A DNA stretch of 64,000 bases from Kitasatospora herbaricolor (GTDB taxonomy: Bacteria > Actinomycetota > Actinomycetes > Streptomycetales > Streptomycetaceae), in contig NZ_JAUSVA010000002.1 in the NCBI RefSeq assembly GCF_030813695.1, forward strand, positions 8,207,501 to 8,271,500, written 5' to 3'. Made by a program: the position numbers and the translations under genes. The notes below the pieces were generated by a model, which saw only the letters and a list, made by a program, of their open reading frames with translations, ran no database searches and was not told the origin of the DNA. Shown piece by piece: positions 26,451 through 35,038 of the stretch (position 1 is its first letter; every line of letters begins with the position of its first letter).

Positions 26451-26538
26451 GCATCTGCCGGGTCGATTCCACCGGCCCCCGCCACCTGCCGCCGGGTCGA
26501 CCACACCCCGGCGGCCCCCGTGCATCTGCCGGGTCGAT
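26451..26538. repeat. Three imperfect direct repeats upstream of the MFS gene
   Basis: GCATCTGCCGGGTCGAT occurs at 26451-26467 and 26522-26538, with a diverged copy (CCACCTGCCGCCGGGTCGAC) near 26482. They fill the space between the terminator and the exporter gene at 26643. They could be regulator sites or simple duplication. Confidence 0.5.
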
Positions 26539-26642
26539 CCCGTGCAGCGCCCGCGCCCACCCGCCCGGCCGGGTACGACCGGGCCCGCCCCCGCCGATCG
26601 GCGGCCGGGCTTCAGGACCCACCAGAGAGATCGGAGTCCATC

Positions 26643-28151
26643 GTGACCCAGCCCGACCCGGGGCGGTACGGGGCGGCGGCCCCAGGAGCCGGACGGAAGA
26701 CGTCCCTCCGGTGGGTGCTCGCCGGCCTCTCGCTGTCCGTGCTGCTTCCCTCGCTCGGCACCAGCATCGCCAACGTCGGCCTGCCGACCATGGCACACGC
26801 GTTCGGCGCCTCGTTCCAGGCGGTCCAGTGGATCGTCCTCGCCTACCTGCTCGCCGTCACCACGCTGATCGTCAGCGTCGGACGGCTCGGCGACCTCATC
26901 GGCCGCCGCCGGCTGCTGCTGGCCGGCATCACCCTCTTCACGGCGGCCTCGGTGCTCTGCGGGCTCGCTCCCGCCCTCTGGCTGCTGATCGCGGCCCGCG
27001 CCGCGCAGGGCGTGGGGGCGGCCGTGATGATGGCCCTCACCATGGCCTTCGTGGGGGAGACCGTCCCGCAGGAGCGGACCGGCCGCGCGATGGGCCTGCT
27101 CGGGACGATGTCCGCGATCGGCACCGCCCTCGGCCCCTCGCTCGGGGGGCTGCTGATCTCCGGGCTCGGCTGGCGGGCGATCTTCCTGGTCAACCTGCCG
27201 CTGGGACTGCCGGCCCTGCTGCTCACCCGTCGCCACCTGCCCGTCGACCGGCCGCGGGCGGCCACCGGCCGGGCGCGCTTCGACCACGCCGGTACGGTGC
27301 TGCTGGCCCTGACCCTCGGGGCGTACGCACTCGCCATGACGCTGGGGCGCGGCGGTTTCGGCGCGCTCACCCTCGCTCTGCTGGTGGCCGCCGTGTTCGG
27401 CGCCGGTCTCTTCCTGCGGGTCGAGGCCACGGCCGCCTCGCCGCTGATCCGGCCCGCCGTCTTCCGTGACCGGGCGCTGAGTTCGAGCCTCGCCATGAGC
27501 GCGCTGGTCTCCACGGTGATGATGGCCACGCTGGTGGTCGGGCCGTTCTACCTCTCCCGCGGGCTGGGGCTCGGCGAGGCGCCGGTCGGCCTGGTGCTGT
27601 CCGTCGGACCGCTGGTCGCGGCGGTGGCGGGGGTGCCGGCCGGGCGGGTCGCGGACCGCTTCGGCGCGGCCCGGATGACCGTGCTCGGGCTGACCGCCGT
27701 GGCCGCCGGTTGCCTGGCGCCGGCCCTGCTGCCGGCCCGGTCCGGCGTGGCCGGCTACCTCGGGCCGATCGTCGTCGTCACGGCCGGCTACGCGGTGTTC
27801 CAGACGGCCAACAACACCGCCGTGATGGCGGACGTCCGCCCCGACCGGCGGGGTGTCGTCTCCGGCATGCTCAACCTGTCGCGCAACCTCGGGCTGGTCA
27901 CCGGCGCGTCCGTGATGGGCGCCGTGTTCGCCCTCGCCTCGGCGGCGGCCGACGTCACGACGGCGCGTCCGGACGCGGTGGCCACCGGCATGCGGATCAC
28001 CTTCGCGGTGGCGGCGGCCCTGATCGTGCTGGCGCTCGCCGTGGCGTTCGCCGGCCGCCTGACGGCCCGTCGGGGCGACAGCGGGCGGTCGGCCGCGGGG
28101 GAGGGCATGGTGGACGGCGCCGGGCGGTCCGAGCCGGCCGGCCGGGCCTGA
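26643..28151 (+). CDS. MFS drug exporter of the DHA2 (EmrB/QacA) family
   Basis: This 502-residue protein has about 14 predicted membrane helices. Family motifs are GTSIANVGLPTM in helix 1, GRLGDLIGRRRLLLAG (motif A) and LGTMSAIGTALGPSLGGLL (motif C). It is expected to export small toxic compounds with proton antiport. The GTG start has a GGAG eight bases upstream. No TetR gene is adjacent. Confidence 0.9.
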   Translation: MTQPDPGRYGAAAPGAGRKTSLRWVLAGLSLSVLLPSLGTSIANVGLPTMAHAFGASFQAVQWIVLAYLLAVTTLIVSVGRLGDLIGRRRLLLAGITLFTAASVLCGLAPALWLLIAARAAQGVGAAVMMALTMAFVGETVPQERTGRAMGLLGTMSAIGTALGPSLGGLLISGLGWRAIFLVNLPLGLPALLLTRRHLPVDRPRAATGRARFDHAGTVLLALTLGAYALAMTLGRGGFGALTLALLVAAVFGAGLFLRVEATAASPLIRPAVFRDRALSSSLAMSALVSTVMMATLVVGPFYLSRGLGLGEAPVGLVLSVGPLVAAVAGVPAGRVADRFGAARMTVLGLTAVAAGCLAPALLPARSGVAGYLGPIVVVTAGYAVFQTANNTAVMADVRPDRRGVVSGMLNLSRNLGLVTGASVMGAVFALASAAADVTTARPDAVATGMRITFAVAAALIVLALAVAFAGRLTARRGDSGRSAAGEGMVDGAGRSEPAGRA

Positions 28152-28173
28152 GGGCGCGGCCGGCGGGGGCCCG

Positions 28174-28449
28174 TCACGCGGACAGGGCCTCCTCCCCGTG
28201 GTCGGCGTCCTCCGCACAGGCCGCCGCCAGGACGTCCAGCGACAGGCCCAGCGCGTGGGCCAGCGCCGCGACGGTGAAGAAGGCCGGGGTCGGGGCCCGG
28301 CCGGTCTCGATCTTGCGGAGGGTCTCCGCGGACACCCCGGCCGCCGCCGCCACGTCCACCATGCTGCGCTCGCCGCGGGCCCGGCGGAGCAGGGCTCCGA
28401 AGCGCTCGCCGCGTTCCCGCTCCTGCGGACTCAAAGGAACTCTCACCAT
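28174..28449 (-). CDS. XRE-family transcriptional regulator
   Basis: The protein has 91 residues from ATG 28449 and is a stand-alone helix-turn-helix (RFGALLRRARGERSMVDVAAAAGVSAETLRKIETG...). A longer frame starts at 28488, but that would put a strong palindrome inside the coding region, so 28449 is preferred. It is divergent from a methionine aminopeptidase gene and very likely binds the palindrome between them. Confidence 0.88.
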   Translation of the reverse strand: MVRVPLSPQERERGERFGALLRRARGERSMVDVAAAAGVSAETLRKIETGRAPTPAFFTVAALAHALGLSLDVLAAACAEDADHGEEALSA

Positions 28450-28456
28450 ACCCGTG

Positions 28457-28478
28457 ATACTAATACCGGTATAAGTAT
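28457..28478. promoter_or_regulatory. 22-bp operator palindrome between the XRE gene and map
   Basis: The arms ATACT and AGTAT flank a central ATACCGGTAT, and 20 of 22 positions are symmetric. It lies in a 59-base AT-rich gap between the divergent starts at 28449 and 28509. It overlaps the expected promoters of both, so the XRE protein probably represses itself and map. Confidence 0.75.
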
Positions 28479-28508
28479 TGGTTCGCATCGCAGGGGAGTG
28501 TCAGGAAC

Positions 28509-29276
28509 ATGGTGGAGATCAAGACCGACAGGGCGCTGGAGGCGATGCGGGAAGCCGGACGCGTCGTGGCCCGCGCACTCGCGACCGTCCGGGCCGCGGC
28601 CGCCGTGGGCGTCAGCCTCCGCGAGCTGGACGAGGCCGCCCGCACCGTGCTGGACGAGGCCGGGGCGCGCTCCCCGTTCCTCGGCTACCAGCCCTCCTTC
28701 GCCCCCGTGCCCTTCCCCGCGGTGATCTGCGCCTCCGTCAACGACGCGGTCGTGCACGGCATCCCCGGCGACTACCGCCTGCGCGACGGGGACCTCGTCA
28801 GCATCGACTGCGGCGCCCGGCTCGACGGCTGGACGGGCGACGCCGCGATCAGCTTCACCGTGGGCACCCCGCGCCCCGCCGACCTGGCGCTCATCGCCGC
28901 CACCCAGGAGGCCTTGGACGCCGGCATCGCCGCCGCGACCGTCGGCCGTCGAATCGGCGACATCTCCCACGCCGTCGGCGCGGTCGCCCGCAAGGCGGAC
29001 TGCGGCCTGCTCGACGGCTTCGGCGGCCACGGCATCGGCCGCACGATGCACGAGGACCCGCACGTCCCCAACCGCGGCCGGCCCGGCCGCGGCTATCCGC
29101 TGCGCCACGGGCTCGCCCTCGCGATCGAACCCATGCTGACGGCCGGCGGGCGCGACGACTACCGCACCGATCCCGACGGCTGGACCCTGCGGACGGTCGA
29201 CGGCAGCCGGGCCGCCCACATCGAGCACACCGTCGCCATCACCGAGGAGGGTCCCCGCATCCTGACCCTGCTCTGA
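28509..29276 (+). CDS. map: Methionine aminopeptidase, type I
   Basis: This 255-residue enzyme removes the initiator methionine from nascent proteins. All five metal ligands are visible: Asp in SIDCGARLDGW and WTGDAA, His in GGHGIGRTMHEDP, Glu in LAIEPML and Glu in AHIEHTVAI. There is no N-terminal zinc-finger extension. Streptomycetes often carry more than one map gene. This copy is paired with its own XRE regulator rather than lying in the ribosomal/secY operon, so it is probably a conditional paralogue. Confidence 0.95.
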   Translation: MVEIKTDRALEAMREAGRVVARALATVRAAAAVGVSLRELDEAARTVLDEAGARSPFLGYQPSFAPVPFPAVICASVNDAVVHGIPGDYRLRDGDLVSIDCGARLDGWTGDAAISFTVGTPRPADLALIAATQEALDAGIAAATVGRRIGDISHAVGAVARKADCGLLDGFGGHGIGRTMHEDPHVPNRGRPGRGYPLRHGLALAIEPMLTAGGRDDYRTDPDGWTLRTVDGSRAAHIEHTVAITEEGPRILTLL

Positions 29277-29403
29277 CTCCGGGCCCGGTCCCGGTCGTCG
29301 TCCTGGTCCCGCTCCCGCTCCCGTTCCCGCCGCGCGCTGCGGTCGCGGCCGGATCGCCGTTGCGGCTCCCGGTCCTCGGGCAAGGAACGCGTCCACCCGT
29401 TAT

Positions 29404-29426
29404 CTATCAGGAACCCTGCTTGATAG
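29404..29426. promoter_or_regulatory. Operator-like inverted repeat upstream of the MFS remnant
   Basis: CTATCA-N11-TGATAG (with TATCAGGAACCCTG inside) sits in an AT-rich patch. It matches the operator at 60211-60231 upstream of the intact MFS/ROK pair (TATCAGGA...CCCTGATAGA). It is probably a leftover site for the same ROK-type regulator. Confidence 0.6.
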
Positions 29427-29524
29427 ATTCTGTCGCACCACCGAGGGCGCTCGCGAGGTCCACATCGTCGGAGCCACCTCCTGGCCGTCGATGCCCACCT
29501 GCACAGAAGGGGAGGGCCCGGTTC

Positions 29525-29764
29525 ATGGGCGACCAACAGGAGGCCCGCCGGGCCAGGGTGAGATTCAGCCTGGTGTTCGCGATCCACGGGGCCGTCACCG
29601 GCAGCTTCGTCACCCGGATCCCGTGGATCCGGCTCCACCTGCACCTGAACGCCGGCCAGCTCGGCATCGCGCTGCTCGCACCCGCCGTCGGTGCCTTCCT
29701 CGCGATGCCGCCGGCCGGGCGCGCGGCCCACCGGTACGGCCCCCGGGCGGCGGTGCAGTGGTGA
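29525..29764 (+). pseudogene. Truncated MFS transporter remnant (79 residues)
   Basis: The N-terminus closely parallels the intact 408-residue MFS protein at 58900-60126: RARVRFSLVFAIHGAVTGSFVTRIPWI here against RARVSIALVFALHGSVTGTFATRIPWI there. It stops after two helices at VQW, where the intact protein continues with ATGALVTLW. The next gene's 3' end begins 51 bases on, so the rest was deleted. Its start and operator-like site are preserved. Confidence 0.75.
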
Positions 29765-29814
29765 CCTCGCCGTCCGCCGGCTCGGCCCGGTCCGCACCGT
29801 CCGGGCCGAGGGGG

Positions 29815-30378
29815 CTACTGCCCCACCCGGCCGTCCACGCACTCGCGGAGCAGATCGGCGTGCCCGCAGTGACGCGCGTACTCCTCGATCCGGTGGACCA
29901 GCAGCCCCCGGACGGAGTCGCCGTGGCGCCCCACCCGCACGGCCGGATCCGGGTACTCGGCCAGCACCGCGTCGGTGGCGGCCTGTTCGCGGACGAGGTC
30001 GGCGAACGCGCCGTCGACCAGCTCCTGCTCCGCCGCCGCCCCCTCGAAGTCGCCGTCCCGCGCTCCGTACAGCTTGGGCTCCGGGTCACCCGGCGTGATC
30101 CAGTTGCGCCAGTCCCGCTCCACCTCGGCCAGATGACGGACCAGCCCCAGCAGGGACATGGTCGACGGCGGTACCGACCGCCGCGCGAGTTGCTCCGGCG
30201 TCAACCCCTCGCACTTCATCCGCAGGGTCAGCCGATAGCTCGTCAGATAGTCCTGCAGCGTGGCCAACTCGCCGTCCGGACTGGGGCCTTCGTTGTTACG
30301 AGGGTCCTTGTCGGGGTCCGCCCACATGTCGGGGTAGACGCTTGCCTGGCTCCAACGCTCGGGTAGGTCGCTCATCAT
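29815..30378 (-). CDS. DinB-family protein (DUF664-like)
   Basis: The protein has about 187 residues and a DinB four-helix fold. Visible signatures are MKCEGLTPEQLARRSVPPSTMSLLGLVRHLAEVERDWR and the C-terminal IEEYARHCGHADLLRE with metal-ligand His. Starts at 30384, 30378 and 30375 are all possible; I chose 30378. Family members are thiol- or metal-dependent enzymes such as mycothiol S-transferases, but no specific role can be read here. A paralogue lies at 57485-58009. Confidence 0.88.
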   Translation of the reverse strand: MMSDLPERWSQASVYPDMWADPDKDPRNNEGPSPDGELATLQDYLTSYRLTLRMKCEGLTPEQLARRSVPPSTMSLLGLVRHLAEVERDWRNWITPGDPEPKLYGARDGDFEGAAAEQELVDGAFADLVREQAATDAVLAEYPDPAVRVGRHGDSVRGLLVHRIEEYARHCGHADLLRECVDGRVGQ

Positions 30379-30674
30379 GCGCATGATTCTGAGCGTCGCT
30401 CCGACTGGCAAGTGATTAATCACGTGCGAGGCGCGAGGCCCGAGGCGTCGCCGACGCCCGGACCGTCTTCGACCTGTTCGACCTTGAGCGGCTGGCCGTG
30501 CGGGCTCCCGCGCACGGCTGTGCGGACGGGATCCCGGGCCGACCACTCGTCCCGCAGGACCCGCGCGTCCCGCGCGTGGACGCCTCCTCGGCGGCTGAAC
30601 GGGGGGCGATCGGCCCGCCGGCTCGGAATCCGGCACCGACCAGGGGATCGCCCGCGACGAGGGTGTCGTCCCAT
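30379..30674. other. Intergenic stretch, no convincing gene
   Basis: This roughly 300-base space lies between the DinB start and the sigma-factor stop. The plus strand gives a short plausible segment (RTVFDLFDLERLAVRAP) without a start and with Arg/Pro-rich flanks; it may be a gene remnant. Confidence 0.4.
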
Positions 30675-31922
30675 TCATCCGCCGGCCAGCTGGTCGCGCC
30701 GGCGGACCAGGTACGCCGTCTCGGCGGTGTTGCCCGCCAGGGCGATGGCCCGGTCGTACGCCGCCCTCGCCTCCTCGCTCCGGCCCAGCCGGCGCAGCAG
30801 GTCGGCGCGGGTGGCGTGGAAGGGGTGGTAGCCCTCCAGCGGGAGGCCGTCCAGCTGGGCCAGCGCGACCTGAGGGCCGTCGAGTTCGGCGACGGCGACC
30901 GCCCGGTTGAGCCGGACGATCGGGGAGGGGTCCAGGCGGACCAACCGGTCGTAGAGCGCGAGGACCTGCGACCAGTCGGTGTCACGGACGTCGGGGGCGT
31001 CGGTGTGGACGGCGTTGATCGCGGCGAGCACCTGATAGCGCCCCGGCGCCTGGCCGCAGGCCAGCCGGGCGCGGACCAGGGCGTGGCCCTCGGCGATCAG
31101 CGTGCGGTCCCAGGCGCCGCGGTCCTGCTCGCCGAGGGCGACGAGTTCACCGCTCGCCGAGACCCGAGCTGGCCGGCGGGCCTCGGTCAGGAGCATCAGG
31201 GCCAGGAGTCCGGCGGCCTCGCCGTCCTCCGGCAGCAGGCCGTGGACCAGACGGGCCAGCCGGATCGCCTCGGCGGTCAGGTCGCCACGGACGGCGTGCT
31301 GCGCCGGGTCCGTGGCCAGGTAGCCCTCGTTGAAGATCAGGTAGAGGACGGCGAGGACCCCGGTCACCCGGGCCGGGAGGTCCTCGCGCGACGGTACGCG
31401 GTAGGGGATCCTCGCCGCCTTGATCTTCGCCTTCGCGCGGGTGATCCGTCGGCCCAGGGTGCTCTCCTCGACCAGGAACGCCCGGGCGATCTCGGGCACG
31501 GTCAGCCCGCCGACCATCCGCAGGGTCAGTGCCACCTGCGCCGGCACGGCCAGGGCGGGGTGGCAGCAGACGAGGACGAGGCGGAGCCGGTCGTCCTCGA
31601 CGGCGTCGACCGGCTCGACCGGCTCGACCGCGTCGACCGGCTGGGGGGTGTCGGAGAGCATCAGTGCCTCCTTGTGCTTCTCCGTGCGCCGGGCCTCGCG
31701 CCGGATCCGGTCGATGGCCTTGCGGTGGGCGGTGGTGGTGAGCCACCCGCCGGGGTTCGGCGGGACTCCGTCGACCGGCCAGCGTTCGACGGCGGTGGCG
31801 AACGCCTCGGCGGCCGTCTCCTCGGCGATGTCGAGGTCCCCGTAGCGCCTGGCCAGGGTCGCGACGACCCGGGCCCACTCCTCGTGGTGGACCCGGGTGA
31901 GCACCGCGTCGACGTCGGTCAT
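30675..31922 (-). CDS. ECF sigma factor, ECF42-type with C-terminal helical extension
   Basis: The protein has 415 residues. Sigma region 2 reads WARVVATLARRYGDLDIAEETAAEAFATAVERWP..., and region 4 lies around VALTLRMVGGLTVPEIARAFLVEESTLGRRITRAKAKI. A long C-terminal TPR-like domain follows with YLIFNEGYLAT and RLNRAVAVAELDGP. This architecture with an upstream DGPF gene is typical of the ECF42 group, which lacks a classical anti-sigma factor. Its start overlaps the stop of the YCII/DGPF gene (ATGA), so the two are co-translated. Confidence 0.92.
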   Translation of the reverse strand: MTDVDAVLTRVHHEEWARVVATLARRYGDLDIAEETAAEAFATAVERWPVDGVPPNPGGWLTTTAHRKAIDRIRREARRTEKHKEALMLSDTPQPVDAVEPVEPVDAVEDDRLRLVLVCCHPALAVPAQVALTLRMVGGLTVPEIARAFLVEESTLGRRITRAKAKIKAARIPYRVPSREDLPARVTGVLAVLYLIFNEGYLATDPAQHAVRGDLTAEAIRLARLVHGLLPEDGEAAGLLALMLLTEARRPARVSASGELVALGEQDRGAWDRTLIAEGHALVRARLACGQAPGRYQVLAAINAVHTDAPDVRDTDWSQVLALYDRLVRLDPSPIVRLNRAVAVAELDGPQVALAQLDGLPLEGYHPFHATRADLLRRLGRSEEARAAYDRAIALAGNTAETAYLVRRRDQLAGG

Positions 31923-32251
31923 GCGCCCAGGATCGGCCGGACCTCGACCCTGCGGTTGCAGTGCTTCGACCCCTGGCCGGCGAGCCGGAGCGCCACGTCG
32001 AGGTCGGGGGCCTCCATGATCCAGAAGCCGATGATGTACTCCTTCGACTCCAGGAACGGGCCGTCGGTGAACAGTGCTTCGCCGTCCCGGCCGTCGACGA
32101 CCGTGGCGGTGTCCGGCGAGCTGAGGCCGCCGGCGAAGACCCAGTGGCCCTCGGCCTTGAGCTGCCGGTTGAACGCCCCGATCGCGGCCATCTCCTGCTC
32201 GGTGGCGAGTTGGGACGAGTCGGCGAGAACGGAAACCAGGTACTGCGCCAT
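31919..32251 (-). CDS. YCII/DGPF-domain protein, partner of the ECF sigma factor
   Basis: The protein has 110 residues and a YCII-related fold: MAQYLVSVLADSS, EGHWVFAGGLSSP and the DGPF signature in LFTDGPFLESKEYIIGFWIME. DGPF proteins are the conserved neighbours of ECF42 sigma factors, with an unknown biochemical role. The ATG at 32251 follows GGAG. It is the first gene of a two-gene operon. Confidence 0.9.
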   Translation of the reverse strand: MAQYLVSVLADSSQLATEQEMAAIGAFNRQLKAEGHWVFAGGLSSPDTATVVDGRDGEALFTDGPFLESKEYIIGFWIMEAPDLDVALRLAGQGSKHCNRRVEVRPILGA

Positions 32252-32589
32252 CGGGACCATCTCCTGTCGTCGGGCGACCGCTCCTCGGGCCGCCTTCACC
32301 CCTACTACGAACGCCGCGGCCCCGATCGGACACCTCGGCCGGGATCTCTTCGGGAATGTTCCTACGCCCGGCCCGTGCTCGTTCGCCGGACGCGCCGCCG
32401 AGGGGCGTTCGCGCCGGTCAGCGCCGGTCAGGAGCCGCCGTCACGCCGGACGCGGCGGTGACAGCCAGCCGGGTCACGGGCCGGGCCCGGGAGTCCGTTA
32501 CCCGGGCCCGGCCGGCCCGAAGCTTCCCGCACCCGCGGTGACGCCGGCTGCTGCCGTTGCCGGTCGGGCCGCCTCGGTTTTGCAAGTGC
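32252..32589. other. Intergenic region with the FAD-oxidoreductase terminator and the sigma operon promoter
   Basis: No gene is seen. A 13-bp perfect stem (GGCCGGGCCCGGG / CCCGGGCCCGGCC) at 32479-32513 ends the FAD gene, which stops at 32590. The remainder upstream of 32251 should hold the promoter of the DGPF/sigma operon. Confidence 0.6.
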
Positions 32590-33963
32590 TCAGCCCGGGA
32601 CGAGCGCATCCCATTGGTCCCGGGTCGGGCCGTCGTGTTCCGGTGAGAAGTCCGGGTGGGCCGCCAGCCAGGCTGTTACGTGTCGGTCCACCTCCTCGGT
32701 GCCGTAGGCGTCGTCGGCCGGTCGCAGGAGGTGGCGCACCTGGGCTCGGGCCCGCATGACGACGGGGTCGTCGAAGGCGCAGGCGGCCAGGGCGGCGGCC
32801 CGCCGGTCCGAGGACGGTGAACTCTCGGCGAGGCGCTGCGCGTTGGCCCGGTCGGCCGTCACCTGAGCGTCGAACCACGGGCGGAGGGCCTGCGCTGTCC
32901 AGGCATGGTAGCCGGTGGGGTCCACGACGAACCGGTCGACGTGGGTGGCCAGCTGCTGGGCGGCGAGCAGGCCGAGGGCCACGCCGTGGCCCAGGGTGGG
33001 GTTGGTGTGGACGAGGCTGTCCCCGGCGTTGACCAGACCCGTGACGACAGGTCCGTCCTCGTCGACGAGGGAGGTCCAGCGGTTGTCCAGGCCGGCCATC
33101 GCCAGAACGGCGGAGTGCGGTTCGGGGGCCAGGTCGAGCCAGGCGGCGGTGGCGGGAAAGCGGCGGGCGGCGGCCTCGAACACGGCGGGGTCGGTGAGCG
33201 CGCCGCGGGTCGGATCGCCGGTGGAGAGCACCAGGTGCACCGCGAAGGTGTCGTTGTCGGAAGGGAAGACGCCGGCGAGCGCGAAGGGTGCGGCCGAGCC
33301 GGTCTTCACCCGCCCGGGGTCACGCGGGCCTTCGGCCCGCAGGCGGTACCAGCGGCACAGGTAGGCGATGCCGGTCCGGTGGCTGTCGACCACGGGCGGG
33401 CGGCAGCCGGCCGCGATCAGCCAGGCGGGGACCGGTGAGCGACGACCGGACGCGTCGACGACGAGGTCCGCCCGGTGCGTTTCCGCGCCCACCTGCACGC
33501 CGGTGACCCGGGCAGGGCGGCCCTCCCCGAAGGTGAGGGCGCGCACCCGGCAGCCTCGCCGCACGTCCACGGTGGGTTCCCGCCGCACGGCCGCGCTCAG
33601 GGCGGCCTCCAGCACGATGCGGCGGGTGCGCAGGGTCACCAGGTCCTCGTCGCCGGCCCGATGCGGCGGATGCTCACCGAACCAATCGAAGTCGTGGTAC
33701 TCCCGAGCTCCGCGCGCCAACAGGTCCGCGTGGACGTCAGGGATCTCGGCGCGCAGCACGGTACGCACGGGGGCGAGGAACGAGTGCGGCTGGACGGCCT
33801 GCGGGACCCGGGGCCTGTTCCAGTGGAAGAAGTCCCGGTTCAGGTCCTCGCCGGCCTCCCGTGCGTCCTGTTCGAACAACGTGACCAGGTGGCCCCGCCG
33901 GCCGAGCATGAGCGCCGTCCCCAGCCCGCTGATTCCCCCGCCTATCACCGCAACCTGCGCCAC
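32590..33963 (-). CDS. FAD-dependent oxidoreductase
   Basis: The protein has 457 residues from GTG 33963, with AAGGGGAG upstream. The N-terminal dinucleotide-binding motif is VIGGGISGLGTALMLGRRGHLVTLFEQD. The family FAD motif is GLVNAGDSLVHTNPTLGHGVALGL. It resembles FAD monooxygenase, halogenase and geranylgeranyl-reductase type proteins. I see no halogenase WxWxIP motif. The substrate is unknown. The gene stands alone. Confidence 0.88.
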   Translation of the reverse strand: MAQVAVIGGGISGLGTALMLGRRGHLVTLFEQDAREAGEDLNRDFFHWNRPRVPQAVQPHSFLAPVRTVLRAEIPDVHADLLARGAREYHDFDWFGEHPPHRAGDEDLVTLRTRRIVLEAALSAAVRREPTVDVRRGCRVRALTFGEGRPARVTGVQVGAETHRADLVVDASGRRSPVPAWLIAAGCRPPVVDSHRTGIAYLCRWYRLRAEGPRDPGRVKTGSAAPFALAGVFPSDNDTFAVHLVLSTGDPTRGALTDPAVFEAAARRFPATAAWLDLAPEPHSAVLAMAGLDNRWTSLVDEDGPVVTGLVNAGDSLVHTNPTLGHGVALGLLAAQQLATHVDRFVVDPTGYHAWTAQALRPWFDAQVTADRANAQRLAESSPSSDRRAAALAACAFDDPVVMRARAQVRHLLRPADDAYGTEEVDRHVTAWLAAHPDFSPEHDGPTRDQWDALVPG

Positions 33964-34092
33964 TGAGCTCCCCTTGACGTCGTGTTGCGGAACGATCTTA
34001 CTGCTGGGCGATCTCCGGGCGGGAACCGGCCTCGTCCGTCGCGGTGCGGGCAACCCGGACGGGGCGCTGCGGGGGACCTTCACGGGGACGCA

Positions 34093-34141
34093 GCGGAGCG
34101 CTGCCCCGGGCGCCGGGGCGTCGGTCGGGGCAGCGCTCCGC
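34093..34141. terminator. 16-bp hairpin between the SDR and FAD-oxidoreductase genes
   Basis: GCGGAGCGCTGCCCCG and its exact complement are separated by 17 bases. It lies downstream of the SDR (reverse strand, stop 34209) and upstream of the FAD gene start. Confidence 0.75.
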
Positions 34142-34208
34142 AGGCGACGAACCTCCCCGAGGTGTGCGGGCGAGGCCGCCTCACCCCGTGGATGACGACC
34201 GCCGCACC

Positions 34209-34946
34209 TCACCAGGGGACGACGCCGTCGTCCTCGAAGAAGGAGCCGGTCGGGCCGCCGTCGGGGAGGGTGGCGAGCCGGATCGGGGTGGCCGCGCCCT
34301 GCGCGGGGGTGCGCGGTCCGTGGAAGCCGGTGAAGTCGGTCGCGACCAGGCCCGGGCAGGCGGCGTTGATGAGGATGTTGGTGCCTTCGAAGTGCCGGGC
34401 GTACTGCAGGGTGAGGGCGTTGAGGAAGGACTTCGACGGTGCGTAGGCCGCCATGACGGGGCCGACCTCGGTGTCCGGGTCCGCCTGTCGGGCCAGGGAG
34501 CCGACGCTGCTGGAGACGTTGACGATGCGCGGGGAGGCGGAGCGCCGCAGCAGTGGCAGCATCGCGTTGGTGACCCGGACGACGCCCATGACGTTGGTGT
34601 CCACGACGGTGCGGAGCACCTCCAGGTCGAGCGTGGTCGGCTCCTGCAGCCATCCGGGGCCCATCTCACCCGGGATGCCGGCGTTGTTGACCAGGGCGTC
34701 CAGGCGTCCGGCCAGTCGTTCGACCAGTTCCGCGGCGGCGGTGACGCTGCGGTCGTCGGTCACGTCCAGTGGTACCCCGAACGCGTCCACGCCGGCGGCG
34801 CGCAGTTTGTCGACGGCGGCTTCGCGTCGGGCCGCGTCGCGGGCTCCCACGCCGACGCGGTAGCCGAGGCCGCCCAGTCCGGCCGCGATCTCGTAGCCGA
34901 TGCCCTTGTTCGCGCCGGTCACCAGCGCGGTGTTCGTTTCGCTCAT
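34209..34946 (-). CDS. Short-chain dehydrogenase/reductase
   Basis: This 245-residue SDR has TGANKGIGYEIAAGLGGLG, VGARDAARRE (NADP-type), LVNNAGIPG, and an active site NVSSSVGS with YAPSKSFLNA (Tyr-x-x-x-Lys). The family includes carbonyl reductases. It is divergent from a LysR gene across a short palindrome-bearing gap, the classic layout for a LysR-controlled oxidoreductase. Confidence 0.92.
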   Translation of the reverse strand: MSETNTALVTGANKGIGYEIAAGLGGLGYRVGVGARDAARREAAVDKLRAAGVDAFGVPLDVTDDRSVTAAAELVERLAGRLDALVNNAGIPGEMGPGWLQEPTTLDLEVLRTVVDTNVMGVVRVTNAMLPLLRRSASPRIVNVSSSVGSLARQADPDTEVGPVMAAYAPSKSFLNALTLQYARHFEGTNILINAACPGLVATDFTGFHGPRTPAQGAATPIRLATLPDGGPTGSFFEDDGVVPW

Positions 34947-35004
34947 GAAGATGATGTTGGCCCGTGGGCGGGTGGTGCGGCCAACACCGGTACGGTGCCC
35001 TGTC

Positions 35005-35019
35005 ATACCCGGCGGGTAT
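35005..35019. promoter_or_regulatory. LysR-type operator palindrome
   Basis: ATACCC-GGC-GGGTAT is a perfect 15-bp inverted repeat of the ATAC-N7-GTAT type. It lies 20 bases before the LysR start at 35039, in the divergent promoter region shared with the SDR. Confidence 0.75.
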
Positions 35020-35038
35020 CACCGCGTATGCTGCGGCC

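Noticed and set aside
24885-28217. 1110-residue reverse open frame
   Set aside because: It crosses several well-supported genes in other frames and is low-complexity Arg/Gly/Gln sequence.
28450-28488. Longer start for the XRE regulator at 28488
   Set aside because: It would place the 22-bp palindrome and the likely promoter inside the coding sequence.
30420-30674. Possible small gene between DinB and the sigma factor
   Set aside because: Neither strand gives a frame with a good start, ribosome-binding site and codon bias; at most a remnant.
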